Assembly: GCA_009667805.1 (NCBI GenBank)
Contig: CM019066.1
Location: forward strand, 120,853,690 to 120,917,689
Direction of reading: 5' to 3'
Length of the DNA stretch: 64,000 nucleotides
DNA from: Leptobrachium leishanense
Taxonomy: Eukaryota > Chordata > Amphibia > Anura > Megophryidae
In this document: piece by piece, positions 12,110 to 23,966 of the stretch
Numbering within the stretch: the stretch's first letter is position 1
Layout of the letters: every line of letters starts with the position of its first letter
Made by a program: the position numbers and the translations under genes
Notes under the pieces: generated by a model
What the model was told of the DNA's origin: nothing
The model's input: only the letters and a program-made list of their open reading frames with translations
Databases searched by the model: none

Positions 12110-12640
12110 TATATGTGTCACTGGGTCCATTGTGTGACCTTTTGTGTTGTAAACTGCCCCCCCCCAGTATCTTTACATCACTTGCTATTCACTCTGGCAA
12201 TGGCCATATAATGGAGTGAATGAATTGATCACCACCTCAGATCATTGTATTGTGTGGGATGTATTGAAAGGACATCACCAGATTAGATGTATTTGAAGAA
12301 GCTCCCTGTCTTATCTCATTCAGCTGCCATCCTTTATCTATGTTAGCCTGGGGAACAAAAGCCTCTTGCCGCCTTATGTAAAAATTCCCTCCTCCACCTC
12401 ATTAACCGTCTAGTGCGGTGGTTTATCTAATCTACAGTATTAAAGAAAAACCTTTGGACAGATTTTGGTAAATGTTGTATCATGGGAAAAATCCACAAAA
12501 TTTAAGCAGGAGATAAAAAAAATAACTTCCATTTTTACAAACTTCAAAGAGAAACGAAACAGCAGCGTGGATTTATAAAGTTGATTTGTTTGTAATACAC
12601 AAATAATCTATTTACAGCTTGTGTAAGTGGATGTGTCCCT

Positions 12641-13590
12641 TTAACCCCTTAGCTGTGGACGACGTGTGGGGGACATCTTAGTGTTTCACCGCAACATGTG
12701 TCCCCCACACGTCATGGTTTATCCTCAGCCTCAGGGGAGATCGCGGCCGTTCTGGCTGGAGATCCATGGTGAGAAATAACAGACGGAACATGTAGTGAAT
12801 AACACATATCAAAAAACTCACTTAAACCTTGGAATAGTCACTGGAACCTCCAGGTATGAGCTACAATGAAATATTCAGTCGCAACATAGCGACTTCCTTG
12901 AAGTCAGATTTTGCCGTGAGACCACCCCGGCGCACAAACGTTATTGCGCGTTCACATCATTTTCAGGCATCACCCGGCACAGCCAGGTAAATGCCTACAT
13001 TTTCCAAAGGACCCGCCATCTCCCCATCCATATGGGGTACAGACCTAAATGAAGCATCATTGCAAAGGACACAGTCCTTTCCCAAGATGTACCTCTCAAA
13101 GTTGTAGACCCCTTAAGAAATAAAAAAAAGTTAAAAAACCCACAGGGGGTCTCTGATGATGGTTTTAAAAAATGAAAACTGCCTAGAGACCCCCAGACCC
13201 CCCCCCATTTAATAAATAAAAATAAACTTTAATATTTATTAATAGCTGTTTCCTGTGCAAAAATAAAAAAATTTACATTTTGAATAAACTGCATAATTTT
13301 GCAAATTGTTCCCCATTTCTCAAAGCGCACTTCATTAAGAAACATAGAACAAAAAACATTATCGGAATTAATTGCAGAAAAGGTGTTTTTTTATTAAAAT
13401 TTTAACAGAATTTTATTTGTTTTTCCACTTTTTTAAAATAGTAATGATATTTCTTTAATCTACCATGTCTGCAGAAAAATATATATATATATATATAATC
13501 TGTGTCCTACGTTAAAACATGATGAGAACAAAACTGTTAAAATGAGCTCCGCAGACATGGTGTGATATGGTTTAGCAGCTAAGGGGTTAA
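12641..13590. mobile_element. TTAA-flanked MITE 'B'
   Basis: It begins TTAACCCCTTAGCTG and ends CAGCTAAGGGGTTAA, a perfect 15-bp inverted terminus including TTAA. Its first TTAA is the last TTAA of MITE A, so the two abut with one shared target site. The interior is AT-rich with a (TA)n tract near 13,480-13,498. An inverted pair, CATGTCTGCAGA near 13,464 and TCYGCAGACATG near 13,547, lies in the right half. No coding sequence. Confidence 0.85.
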
Positions 13591-13738
13591 ATTCAATTTT
13601 CAATATTTTAAAAATACCTGACCTTGGAATCTATCATATGCATGTTACGACATTTTTCATGCCAAATATCAGAAGCCAAACTTGTATAAGTTAAGTATGA
13701 CATATACCACTGTGCATACTCACAAATTCTCTCTCCTT

Positions 13739-14152
13739 TTTAGGCTAGGGTCAGACGAACGCATTTTTCGCATCGTCTGTAAAAAAGTGCGTCCGAATGC
13801 ATGGACGTACCTTTTTCACAGAATACGCGATAGCGCTCATACGATGCGCAATTTCGGCCGTGATTTCATACGGATCCAAACCTGGAAACTTTGGGTGTCT
13901 GGACGTTATGTTGGCCGGACATGAGCAGCGTCACGTCTCCTAATCACGCACATACGCCGCTATGCGGACGCAGCGCACTCTGTATGTCAGTACTAGCGGT
14001 TCGACGTTCTTGTGAAAATGCGTTTGTTTGCCGCTTGCGTTGCGAGGCCAAACTTTTGTGCGGCCCTACTTCGTGTGTGGGCCTGCTTTGGACGTCATTT
14101 GCTGCTACTACGGCCGTCATAAAGTGCACTGTGTTCTTCTGACCCCAGCTTT
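13739..14152. mobile_element. MITE of the 'GGTCAGACGAACGCA' family, copy 1
   Basis: The left end reads TTAGGCTAGGGTCAGACGAACGCA and the right end reads TTCTGACCCCAGCTTTAA, an imperfect inverted terminus. The interior is rich in CG-containing words and matches 14,298-14,720 (inverted) and 27,528-27,942. Shared internal words include GGACGTTATGTTGGCCGGACATGA. No transposase. Superfamily not determined. Confidence 0.7.
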
Positions 14153-14297
14153 AACGTACTTTAAAAAAATACTCAAATGACATGGAATTACTATGTATTT
14201 GAAATAACCAAAAGTCTTTGACATTACTAAATCACCATAGTTTCTACATTAGCAAAGGCTATTATTGCCAAATGCAAAACCTTCTATTTCACCACTT

Positions 14298-14720
14298 TTA
14301 GGCTAAGGTCAGACGAACGCAGTATTAACGTGCGTTTAGCAGCACTAAATCACGGCCGCGCTAGCAGCAAATTACGTGCAATGCCGGGCAGCATACGAAG
14401 AACGGCCGCACGAAAGTGCGGCCACGCAACGCAAGTGGCAAAAAAACGCATTTTTCGAGAACGTCAAACCGCTAGTACTGACGTACAGAGTGCGCTGCGT
14501 CCGCTAGCTGCGTGATTAGGAGACGTCAGACGCTGCTCATGTCCGGCCAACATCACGTCCAGACGCAAAAAGTGTTTTATTGATGATCCGTACAAAATCA
14601 CGGACGAAAATGCGCATCGTATGACTGCTATCACGTATTCCGTGAAGAAATACGTCCATTCGTTCGAACGCACTTTTTCACGGACCATGCGAAAAATGCG
14701 TTCGTCTGACCCTAGCCTAA
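14298..14720. mobile_element. MITE of the 'GGTCAGACGAACGCA' family, copy 2 (inverted)
   Basis: It begins TTAGGCTAAGGTCAGACGAACGCA and ends TGCGTTCGTCTGACCCTAGCCTAA, a 24-bp inverted terminus with one mismatch. The interior is the reverse complement of copy 1 over long stretches (for example GTCCGGCCAACATCACGTCCAGAC). The two copies lie about 145 bp apart in opposite orientation, so the region could form a large cruciform. Confidence 0.8.
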
Positions 14721-15936
14721 TTGTATATTAAAATGAGTGTTTAAAGTCTTGTTTTTCCTTCTCGTTTTATTATCAAAAGTGTATCCAGCTACGCAGTAAA
14801 CTGATAACACGTGTGCATCTCGGTGACAGCTTAGCTATCTTCATACCTGGAGTAATGAATGCACGACTGAATTAACTCTTTGTACAGTGCTACCATATGG
14901 AGACGTGCAGAGCGGATATGACGACATGTTACTAAGTAACAGATACTGTCCCTCAGGAAATTGAACCCATGGTGCCTTCTTAAACATCCTTCTGTAATTA
15001 TACAACGATCGAAGAAGTGGAAAAACTGTGATGAGCACAGAAGACGACCTCCGCGAAAACATCTTGCAAATGAAATTCACATTTCCATCCACGAGGTGAA
15101 AGTGACCGCACCAAGAAATGTCAGAAAGGTAAGCTGATGATATAAAAAGTACCGTAGACACTCTCTGTCCTCCCGAAAGCGCATGAAAGACAATATAGAG
15201 TTACAGGATTAAGTGTCTTATTCAAAGCCGTATAGTCAGAGACCTGAACAGCTGAACAGTTAGTTATAATGGGTCTGAAAGAAGATAAACTATTTAATTG
15301 AATAGACTAGTTAATTTAATCAAATTAACCTTACATTTTGGACGCTGGCCCTCTTTAAAAGCTTCTTTTTTTAATAACCCCAGAATTAAATGAGTTTGGA
15401 AATAGACGGAAATCATTTCTACGAGACAACTGCCATTTAGAAGACCTTGGAATTGAGTTTTTATTATACTGTTAAATGCATTCTGCGTAGCGCGTCCCTG
15501 TTTTCACCATTATCTCTTAATAACCACTAATTGCTGACCAGAATGTAAAAATACAATGTTAGCATTTTGAGCTATGCAATTCCATTACTTCTCCTTCAGA
15601 ATGGCCTTAAAATAATAAAATGTTAAATGCGTGTAATAAAACTTGCATTACGCATAATCCTTACACTCAATGCATATCACCCTGCCGTGAGATCCACTAG
15701 CTGCAAGATGGCGAAATGCAATTACAGTCGTTTGATTCGGATTCTAAAGTACTGTATTTAGCATCTCGGATGCAATTAATGAATGCCAGGTTTTATTATT
15801 CTTTAATTATTCACCTACATTAAAAAGGACATTTTTCACATAGGATAGAGGAAAACGTATGAGAACTGCATATGGTTTGTCCCGCAATCTTGAGAGTCCT
15901 CTTGTGAGATAGATAATTAAACAAGTAGCTGGTCCT
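14721..15936. other. Non-coding interval, nothing recognised
   Basis: AT-rich sequence without a motif-bearing open frame, splice-bounded exon or repeat that I can identify. Confidence 0.45.
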
Positions 15937-17052
15937 TTAACCCTTTCGCTGCTGAGGCTTTTCCCGCCTCTGTGCTGAGCTCATTTTTACCGATTTTGCT
16001 CATCATGTTTAAACGTGTTTTGAAGGCTTATTTTAGTATATGACCCAGACATATTATATATCGTTCTTTCCGTCAGACTCGGCAGATTAATAATATGTCA
16101 TTATTATATGTATACGTCATGACCTGTCTGTTTATTATAACAAAAAATGCAATAAAATATGAATTTTCAATAGTTTACAACGTGTAAAGTGTTTTTTTTT
16201 CACATTTTAAGATGCGAGCAATTGCGGTTATATTTTGTATGGGGTGCGCTTGTTAAAAAAAATTAGAGATGGGGTCTCGTTACTTTTTTTTGGGGAAAAT
16301 TACGCGATTTTTAACAAACGCACCGCATACAAAAATCGTTAGTGCAGCATCATTGTTCACATTATAATTGAAATGGGAACAATATTGCTGCATTAACAAA
16401 CCAAAAACAACAAAAAAAACAAAAAAAAGAAAAAAAAACGTATTTTTTTTTTATAATTTTTTTTTTTAAACTTTTTTTATACTCATGTTTGGTATTGTTG
16501 GAACGGCCATGCTCTGGCCGATCCAACAATACCAAACATTAACCCCTAACTGCCACGGATCGGGAGATAGGGGGTTCATTGGAACCCCCTATCTCCACCA
16601 TTGGTGGCAGTTAGGGGTTAACTCCAGGACTGGCGTCATCGTGCTATGCTTTTCGGCGCCGATTCGTGATCTGGCCCCCATGGGGTTAATGCCAGGTACC
16701 ATTTGGAAGTGCAGGATGTGCCCTTCCAAACGGTGCCTGGGTTAACCCCCTGCACGCCGCCGATCGGGAGGGAGAGAGGTCCGAAGGTCCTTTCAGGCGC
16801 CTCCTCCGCACATGCGGGGGGCGCCTGAATTAGGTGTCATCGCTCCCCCGCGATGACACCTAATTACTCCGGCGGCGGTTCCGGGTGCTGGGCTGACATC
16901 GAGGATGTCAGCCCGCACCGGGGGGGCCAACGATCGGCCGGAACCCGGCCAAACGCTGGCCCCAAAGAGAGGACGTGCTCAGCGCGTCCACTGCATGGAA
17001 CGCTACCTGCGGTTGGACGCGCTGAGCGCATCCACCGCAGCGAAGTGGTTAA
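15937..17052. mobile_element. TTAA-flanked MITE 'C', copy 1
   Basis: It begins TTAACCCTTTCGCTGCTGAGG. Its right end, read on the other strand, is TTAACCACTTCGCTGCGGTGG, an imperfect inverted terminus with TTAA. A shorter sister lies at 38,198-38,947. The interior contains two strong hairpins: TTTGGTATTGTTGGA...TCCAACAATACCAAA at about 16,489-16,539, and TTAACCCCTAACTGCCAC...GTGGCAGTTAGGGGTTAA at 16,541-16,621. The second is itself TTAA-bounded and may be a further nested insertion. The last TTAA is shared with the next MITE A copy. Confidence 0.8.
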
Positions 17053-17381
17053 AGGGCCACTTCCACCAAAAAATGAAATGTCCTTATTGTGTTTATTTTA
17101 TGTTGCTTTGTTTTTCTCTTGTATGTTTAGCTAAGAAAATATTTTGCTCTATATGTGTCACTGGGTGCATCCATTGTGTGATCTTTTATTTGTTGTTTAC
17201 TGCCCCCCCCCCATCTTTAATCACTTGCTCCTCACTGTGTGGCTTTGTCCATATAATGGACTATTCACTGACTCAAACCATTGTATTGTGGGGGGCGTGT
17301 CCTGACCAGCGTTGGAGATGGACGCCTAGAGAGTGAGCTCCCGAATCCGCCGCTGACTTTTCCGCCCTATCTCATCTGAAA

Positions 17382-18485
17382 GTGGATATGGTACGCTCCT
17401 ATACCCGCAGGACAACCAGGGGACCCGACGACACCCCTAAAGGAGCATCAATAAGCCCCATCACAACGTATTTCGGCGCCTCTCACCCGCGGCCTACACA
17501 TCGCTCGACATCCAAGATGGCGGCTCTTCCCGCGCCTCCGGAGTCATCATTGCTGGGAGGTCAGTCGGCGATACAGCGCTTAGAACAGCTCATAGCGGAC
17601 TTGCCCACGCGCGCAGAGCTACCCACCAGAGCAGATTTTAAAGATATGCTTGACAAAGTACAAACGACATTTATGCAGGAGATAGCAGATGTCCGTACAG
17701 ACCTTTCGACGATTGACAAGAGAGTGGCGCACCTTGAGGAAACTATAGCCCACCGTCCTGATAGCTCACTTGAAGACAGCACACTAGCAACACAGCGCAT
17801 CTCGGATATGCATAGAAGACTAGATGACCTAGAGAACCGATCACGAAGACATAATATTAGGGTGAGAGGAGTTCATGAAGGAGTTATGGAGGTCAAAGAT
17901 TTTCTCTTGAGAGCTTTTGCCCACATATTAAATGGCCCGCCGTTACCTCACACTGCCATAGACAGAGCACATAGAGCACTACGTCCCCGACCCACACTGG
18001 ACTCAGGCCCTCCGCGAGATATCATATGCCACATTCCGGATTACGCTCTCAAAGAGGCGATTATGCAAGAGGCCCGAGCACGCCGTAAATGGCGCTTCGC
18101 TAACGAATCCTTTGAGTTATTTCAAGACCTCTCCCCACATACCCTAATGGATCGAAGCACATTACGTCCTGTTACCCAACTACTAAAGGACGCTGATATA
18201 CCTTATAGATGGGGGTTCCCCTTCTCCCTTCAAGTACGCAAAAATAATATTCTACACTTGATCCGCACACCACTTGATGTAGAACATTTTTTATCCGGAC
18301 TACAACTCCCACCAGTCGAGATAGCTGATTGGGAGCGCCTACCCGTCGCGGCGCCTCCACCAGCACGCACACTGGACCCATCCCGTTCCCGACAATCACC
18401 GCGTGGAGGTCGACGTGGGGAAGACATGTGTTCGGAAAGTACCCGACCTACTCCGACTCAAGCCCGTTCCAGATCCCCCAAATAG
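17382..18485 (+). CDS. L1 ORF1 protein (Transposase_22-type RNA-binding protein)
   Basis: This intact 367-codon frame encodes the L1 ORF1 nucleic-acid-binding chaperone, which forms trimers on L1 RNA. Residues about 1-58 are a basic, Pro/Ser-rich head. Residues about 60-155 are heptad-rich and predicted to form the coiled coil. The hallmark junction DDLENRSRRHNIRVRG at about 148-163 opens the RRM-like domain (to about 255), with VERAHR-like IDRAHRAL near 192-199. A C-terminal domain follows to about 320, then a Ser/Arg/Pro-rich tail. Length is close to that of mammalian ORF1p (about 340). The ATG lies 91 bp after the element's start. No stop or frameshift is seen. Confidence 0.95.
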   Translation: MDMVRSYTRRTTRGPDDTPKGASISPITTYFGASHPRPTHRSTSKMAALPAPPESSLLGGQSAIQRLEQLIADLPTRAELPTRADFKDMLDKVQTTFMQEIADVRTDLSTIDKRVAHLEETIAHRPDSSLEDSTLATQRISDMHRRLDDLENRSRRHNIRVRGVHEGVMEVKDFLLRAFAHILNGPPLPHTAIDRAHRALRPRPTLDSGPPRDIICHIPDYALKEAIMQEARARRKWRFANESFELFQDLSPHTLMDRSTLRPVTQLLKDADIPYRWGFPFSLQVRKNNILHLIRTPLDVEHFLSGLQLPPVEIADWERLPVAAPPPARTLDPSRSRQSPRGGRRGEDMCSESTRPTPTQARSRSPK

Positions 18486-20095
18486 GGGAAAGTAGCTCAT
18501 CAGGCTATACGTGGTCTTAGTGGAGTATTATTCGGACAGATTTTACAATGTCGCACACTGAAGCTAAGGAGGTGATGGAGCAGTAGCTCACTGGGCGGCT
18601 TTATCGTCCCCGGCCTGCTGTTATTTGGCGGAGCTACCCACAATACTTTAGTGTGACCAGAGCTTTTACGCAGAGACTGAATTACAGAGACCTGTATGCT
18701 AAGACCTCTGGATTTTTACACAGATTGACACCTTTGGCTATTACCTCACACTGAGAATGTCTCAATGAGAACTGTGAGCTAGGTGAGACGAGGTAAGATG
18801 GCAGCCAAGAAGCTAGAAAGGTATGATGGTCACCAACATAATGACTGCGCCCGCGCAGACTTGACACTAAGATGGCGGCACCTTTCGCTTTCATAGACGC
18901 TACGGAGGAGTGACACGATTGGATGCTGTTTAACTCGAGGGTTACTAGACGATAAATATAAGTTTAGAAGATAATATGGGATTGTGGGGGAGGGGGCCTA
19001 GATGACCTGGAACGGGAAGCTCTCCAGGCGATCTGTTAAAATTGTTTTATTGTTTTCGTTGAGACTCAGGAACTACAACTTTAGAGAACTCACCGATATA
19101 TGCTCGCTACTTGTTATACTCTGCACAAACACGTTCACTCTTGTTATATGGTGTGGGACACATAGCTGGAAGAGGGAGGTTGGTTGGATATATTGGGGGG
19201 TAGGGAGGAACGTTCTCTTGCATGCATACTAGTTTTATACTGTTCTTATAACGTTTCTCTTGAAAGATCTTTAACCTTTACCTAGAGCACCACCAATATA
19301 ACCCTTACTAAAAATGTTTCACTCGCAAGTAGCGGGAAGAGGGTTTATAAGGAGGGTCTTGCTCTTGTAGGTGGTAGACCCTATATATATATAAAAATTT
19401 TTTTTTTTTTTTTTCTTTCTCTCTTTTTCCGAGATTTGTTTTACTGGTTTGCTGCTTCTTACACTTTGTACCTGCTTATATGTAAAATACTACTCGTATT
19501 ACGTCTGATGAGAAAACTAACTTGCCCAGATCTCTTGTTTGGCTTGGAAGCTGTCGTCATATTAGATATCTCCTGATTAGACACTGCTGTGTTGTTCATG
19601 TCCTGATACGACCCTCATCTCCCCCGGCATATTTTTATGTCTGTTGTCCACGGTTTACACCCTGATGCCTTATTAGTCAATGTCGGCGGATTTAGAGCTG
19701 TCTCTCTGAGCTCTACACTTTAATGTTTCTTTACCTTTACAACCTTTAACTGTGACATATCTACCCTGATGTTGTGGTGATCTCGGTCACTGGCCACTCT
19801 CTTTCACCGCCACGAGGTATAGTGCATTTATCCCAGTTGTGGGTCCTTCTACCTGGCTTTTAGCATTGTGGTGGTAAGTGACACCACGATTGGCGCACTT
19901 AACGCCTCTTTGTCGTACTGACTTTTCTCTGATCTTTTTCACTGATTCTCTATTGATCTTTCTTCATTGCCTCACTGGTCTCACCGTACTCTCATTAACA
20001 CCACCCCCCCCCCCCCCCTTTTTTTTTTTTTTTTTCTCTCTTCCCTTCCCTCTCTCTATCCCTCTTTCTCCGTGAAGTGGTAACCCACCCTATTT
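18486..20095 (+). other. L1 inter-ORF spacer (1.6 kb) with pyrimidine tracts
   Basis: L1 ORFs are usually separated by a few tens of bases in mammals; here the gap is 1,610 bp with no supported open frame. It contains (TA)n followed by a T-run at about 19,381-19,413, then a C-run, T-run and CT-rich tract at about 20,002-20,071, ending only 25 bp before the ORF2 ATG. Nothing else is recognised. The tract might serve an internal promoter, a splice acceptor or internal ribosome entry; this is inference from position only. Confidence 0.7.
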
Positions 20096-23000
20096 TTGAC
20101 CATGTCGCACAAAAACTCTCCTTACACTCCCTGTAATTTGCAATTACAATCCCATAATGCACGAGGTCTTAACATTCCTGAAAAACGATCCAGACTCCTT
20201 CGCGACCTGAGAGCCTCCCGTGTGTCCGTTGCCTTCCTCCAGGAGACTCATTTTAGATTAGGGTCAGCTCCCACTCTGAAAAATACATTTTATCCGTTGG
20301 GATTCTTCGGCAATTATGCACAAAGTAAATCCCGGGGAGTTGCAATTTTATTTTCAAAGGAAGTTCCCTTTCTCTTCGAAGCTGAGATGGCAGATGAGGG
20401 AGGTAGATACATTTTTGTTCGGGGATCCATTTTGGACACGACCTATACCTTCGCGTCTATCTATCTCCCCAACAAAAAACAACATTCATATCTTGCGCGT
20501 ATCATGCGTTTGCTTGATGATTTCCAGAGGGGGATCACGATCTTGGCTGGAGACTTTAATGTGGCACTCGACCCTTCGGTGGACTCCTCCACAGGGGGAT
20601 CGACCACACCCTCACACGTACTGCGTACAATTCGCCGGACATTACACGACCATCGCCTAGTAGATGTTTGGAGAGCACTGCACCCCACGGACCGTGATTA
20701 TTCTTACTTCTCACAGGTACATAAAACCCATTCTCGCATAGATTACTTCTTCATGCACTACCATAACCTTAACCTATCGCGCTCCATAGATTTCTCAGCC
20801 ACTACATGGTCGGACCACGCACCGCTTAATTTGGTGATACAATCACCATTGTTCGCTCCTAAGGAACGCCAATGGCGACTAAATGTTTCGTTACTAACTG
20901 ACTCCCTTATTAAGGAGGAGCTTCACACGGCGCTAGAACGATACTTCGCGGAAAATTCTACTCAGGATACCACTATACAAACGCTTTGGGAGGCACATAA
21001 AGCGGTCATACGAGGTTTCTTTATTAGCAAAAGCACGGCCAGGAAAAAATACATGATGCTGAACATTCAACTCTTCTAGAGGAGATCAGAGCGCTCGAAC
21101 TCGAACATATAACGTCTAATGATGCCACGATATATCAAAAACTTATACAAGCTAGGCAAGCCTTAGATAAACTAGTCAGCTCCTCTCTTCGATTTCAGGC
21201 CTTGAGATCCCGCTCATTTTTTGCATTACGAGAAAATAAACCTGGCAGATTGTTAGCACGCATAATACGGGACAAACGCACCCAGTCCTTTATACCTAAA
21301 CTGCGCACCTCGGAGGGATTCACTGTGACTGACCCGAAAACTATATCGGGGGAATTCCAGAAATATTTCTCTGCTCTTTACAACTTGGATGCCACTGAAC
21401 CTACTGACAGGTCATCAGACCGAATAGACACTTACTTACATCGTACAATTCTTAAACCTCTTGGCTCCACTGGGCGTGAGGCCCTGAGCTCTGTTATATC
21501 TGCTGAAGAAATACTGGAAGCACTGAAGTCTACCAAAAATGGGAAATGTCCGGGACCGGATGGTTTACCCATAGAATACTATAAGACCTCTTCCAAAGAT
21601 CTTCTACCCACCCTGTTACGACTTTTTAACGCCTTTAGGGAAGGAACTACACCCCACCACATTCGTTGATGGCGACAATCTCTTTAATTCCCAAACCAGG
21701 GAAAGACCATGCTATATGTGGCAATTACAGACCTATCTCGCTGCTTAACAGCGATATGAAGCTCTTAGCACGAATATTGGCCAACCGCTTAAAAAGGTTT
21801 CTTCCTCAGCTGATCAATCCGGACCAAGTAGGGTTCATCCCGGGGCGGGAAGCCAGGGACGCGACAATAAGAGTACTAAATGCCATTGCCTACTCTAGAC
21901 GTATGTCGAGGCCATTATTGCTTCTTTCAACTGATGCCGAAAAGGCATTTGATCGTGTGTCGTGGCCTTTTCTTTTTCAGACCCTGAAACGGTTCGGTGT
22001 AGGAGAAGTATTTCTGAACTGGATCGCAGCACTGTACTCAACACCGACAGCACGAGTTCGGGTAAATGGAGCCCTCACACCCACATTCCAAATAAGTAAC
22101 GGCACACGTCAGGGATGCCCGCTTTCGCCCCTCCTATTCGCGCTTAGTCTGGAACCACTGCTGTCTTCAATCCGACACAATAGAGGCATTCGGGGGATCC
22201 AGGGTACACAGCATGAACACAAAGTATCTGCCTACGCTGATGATCTAATGTTCCTTTTACCTGACCCTTTAAGTTCCATGCCGGAGGTAACTAGAGAGCT
22301 CTGTGAATATGGTTTGCTATCAGGCTTTAAAATAAATGTCACCAAATCTGAAATTCTAGCTATCTCACCGAAGGGCCATTGGAGGCGAGAACTCAATGAG
22401 CAATATGCATTTCGCTGGTGCTCCACCTCACTGACCTATCTTGGAATACGCCTTTCTCCCGATTTTACGAAGCTGTTCGCTTTAAACTTCGCGCCGTTAG
22501 CTGAAGTTTTTAAGGCCGACATCGCACGATGGTCCCCAAAATTCCTCTCCTGGATGGGACGTATTAGCGTCATCAAAATGAATTTTCTCCCACGTCTGTT
22601 ATACTTATTTCACACGATCCCTATTTGCATACCTTTATCCTTTCACAAAGGACTCCGTGCACTCTTCACCTCATTCATCTGGCCACACACTCGCCCCCGA
22701 CTTAAATACGATGTACTATGTAAATCGAAAAGACATGGAGGGTTGGCACTGCCGGACTCATGCCTGTACTACTATGCAACGCATCTAACCAGAGTGGTTG
22801 ACTGGATGACTGGATCACCTGAACAGAGATGGCTAGATTTGGAGGAGGCGCAGGCTGGCCGCCCGATGTGGACTGTCCCATGGCTTTCTTGGGCTGCAGT
22901 ACATCTAACAGCCAAGGAACTATCTCCAATAGGTAGTACGCTAACTGTCTGGCACAAGATACGAACAAAATATGCTCTATCAACATACCCTTCACCTTTA

Positions 23001-23966
23001 CTCCCGCTGCGACACAACCCTGAATTCCCAGTTGAGATCATACAATCATTAGCGACTCGCCTCACAGACTCACACCACCTCAGAGCCCATCATGTTTTGC
23101 AAGACGGAGTGTTCATAACTCTGGAAACACACGAAAATTCAATTATCACCTTTGCGGAACTCTTTAACTTCCACCAAATTAAATCATTTCTTCGGAAAGT
23201 ACCGAATAATTTGTCCTTGACTAGGTCACTTTCTCCCTTTGAGACGCTAAGCAACCGAACTTCCCCATTGGCACACAGTGTGTCCACATTATATGGGCTG
23301 TTACGTGATAGGGACACTGAGCCACCAGCGTATATGTCGAGATGGGAACGCACTCTGAACACCACTATATCAGACGAGGACTGGTCTAAATCGCTGTCCT
23401 TTACGCACTCAGGTACACCAGTCACCAAGCTGCAGGAATCTTCCTACAAACTGCTAACTTTCTGGTATCGCACTCCTGCGCTCTTGGCAACATTCAATGT
23501 TACTATATCTCCGATGTGTTGGAGGTGCTCTACAGAAGTGGGCACATACCTACATATCTGGTGGGAATGTACTGTTATCCAAGCCTACTGGAAGAAAATC
23601 AGAGACCTCATACAAATGACCACGGATGTGAACTTAGACTTTTCACCTCAAATGTTCTTGCTACTCCAGCTGCCATTTTCACTGGCTTCCATGAAGAAGT
23701 CGGTGCTCTTACGCATCCTTCTGGTAGCCAGATCTTTGATTCCTTTATTCTGGAAATCAACCTCTATTCCCCCTTTAAAAACATTGATTGACAAGATGGA
23801 AATTCTGAGATCTAACGAGGAACTAGCCCTCTCTCCAACGAAGGCGGCACGGCACTTTCAGGAAGTGTGGCTTCATTGGACAACGTGCCGCTCTTCAGCG
23901 CAATGCCGGGAGCTCCTGGAGGGAGATGACGGGGGCCGGGAGGACTCTGACACGGGACTGACCTAG
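20096..23966 (+). pseudogene. L1 ORF2 (endonuclease + reverse transcriptase), two frameshifts
   Basis: The frame encodes the L1 replicase, which nicks target DNA and copies L1 RNA. Segment 1 (20,096-21,079) is the apurinic-type endonuclease: SHNARGL (about residue 19), QETH (49), AGDFN (151) and SDHAP (239). A one-base slip in an A-run near 21,049 shifts into frame 1, which continues to a TGA at 21,667. A second shift near 21,665 enters the last segment. That segment carries the reverse transcriptase (LIPKPGKD, YRPISLLN, TDAEKAFDRV, RQGCPLSPLLFAL, YADD at about 22,233) and the C-terminal CX2CX7HX4C motif (CWRCSTEVGTYLHIWWEC). Restoring frame would give about 1,290 residues, normal for L1. Either shift alone would inactivate it. 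Confidence 0.95.

Larger units (their letters stand above)
10876..12644 (+). mobile_element. TTAA-flanked MITE 'A', copy 1, carrying two nested insertions
   Basis: The element starts TTAAAGGGCC and ends GTGTCCCTTTAA, an inverted terminus with TTAA at both edges. TTAA is the target of piggyBac-like (and Kolobok-like) transposons. Its interior matches two other copies, at 17,049-24,890 and, inverted, 36,714-39,052. Comparison shows two foreign pieces: a Tc1 end at about 10,921-11,108 and a CAGGG MITE at 11,182-12,109. It is non-coding. Its last four bases are also the first TTAA of the next MITE. Confidence 0.8.

Noticed and set aside
16541..16621. Hairpin as a transcription terminator or RNA gene
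   Set aside because: It lies inside a TTAA MITE and is TTAA-bounded itself, so a nested foldback element explains it better.
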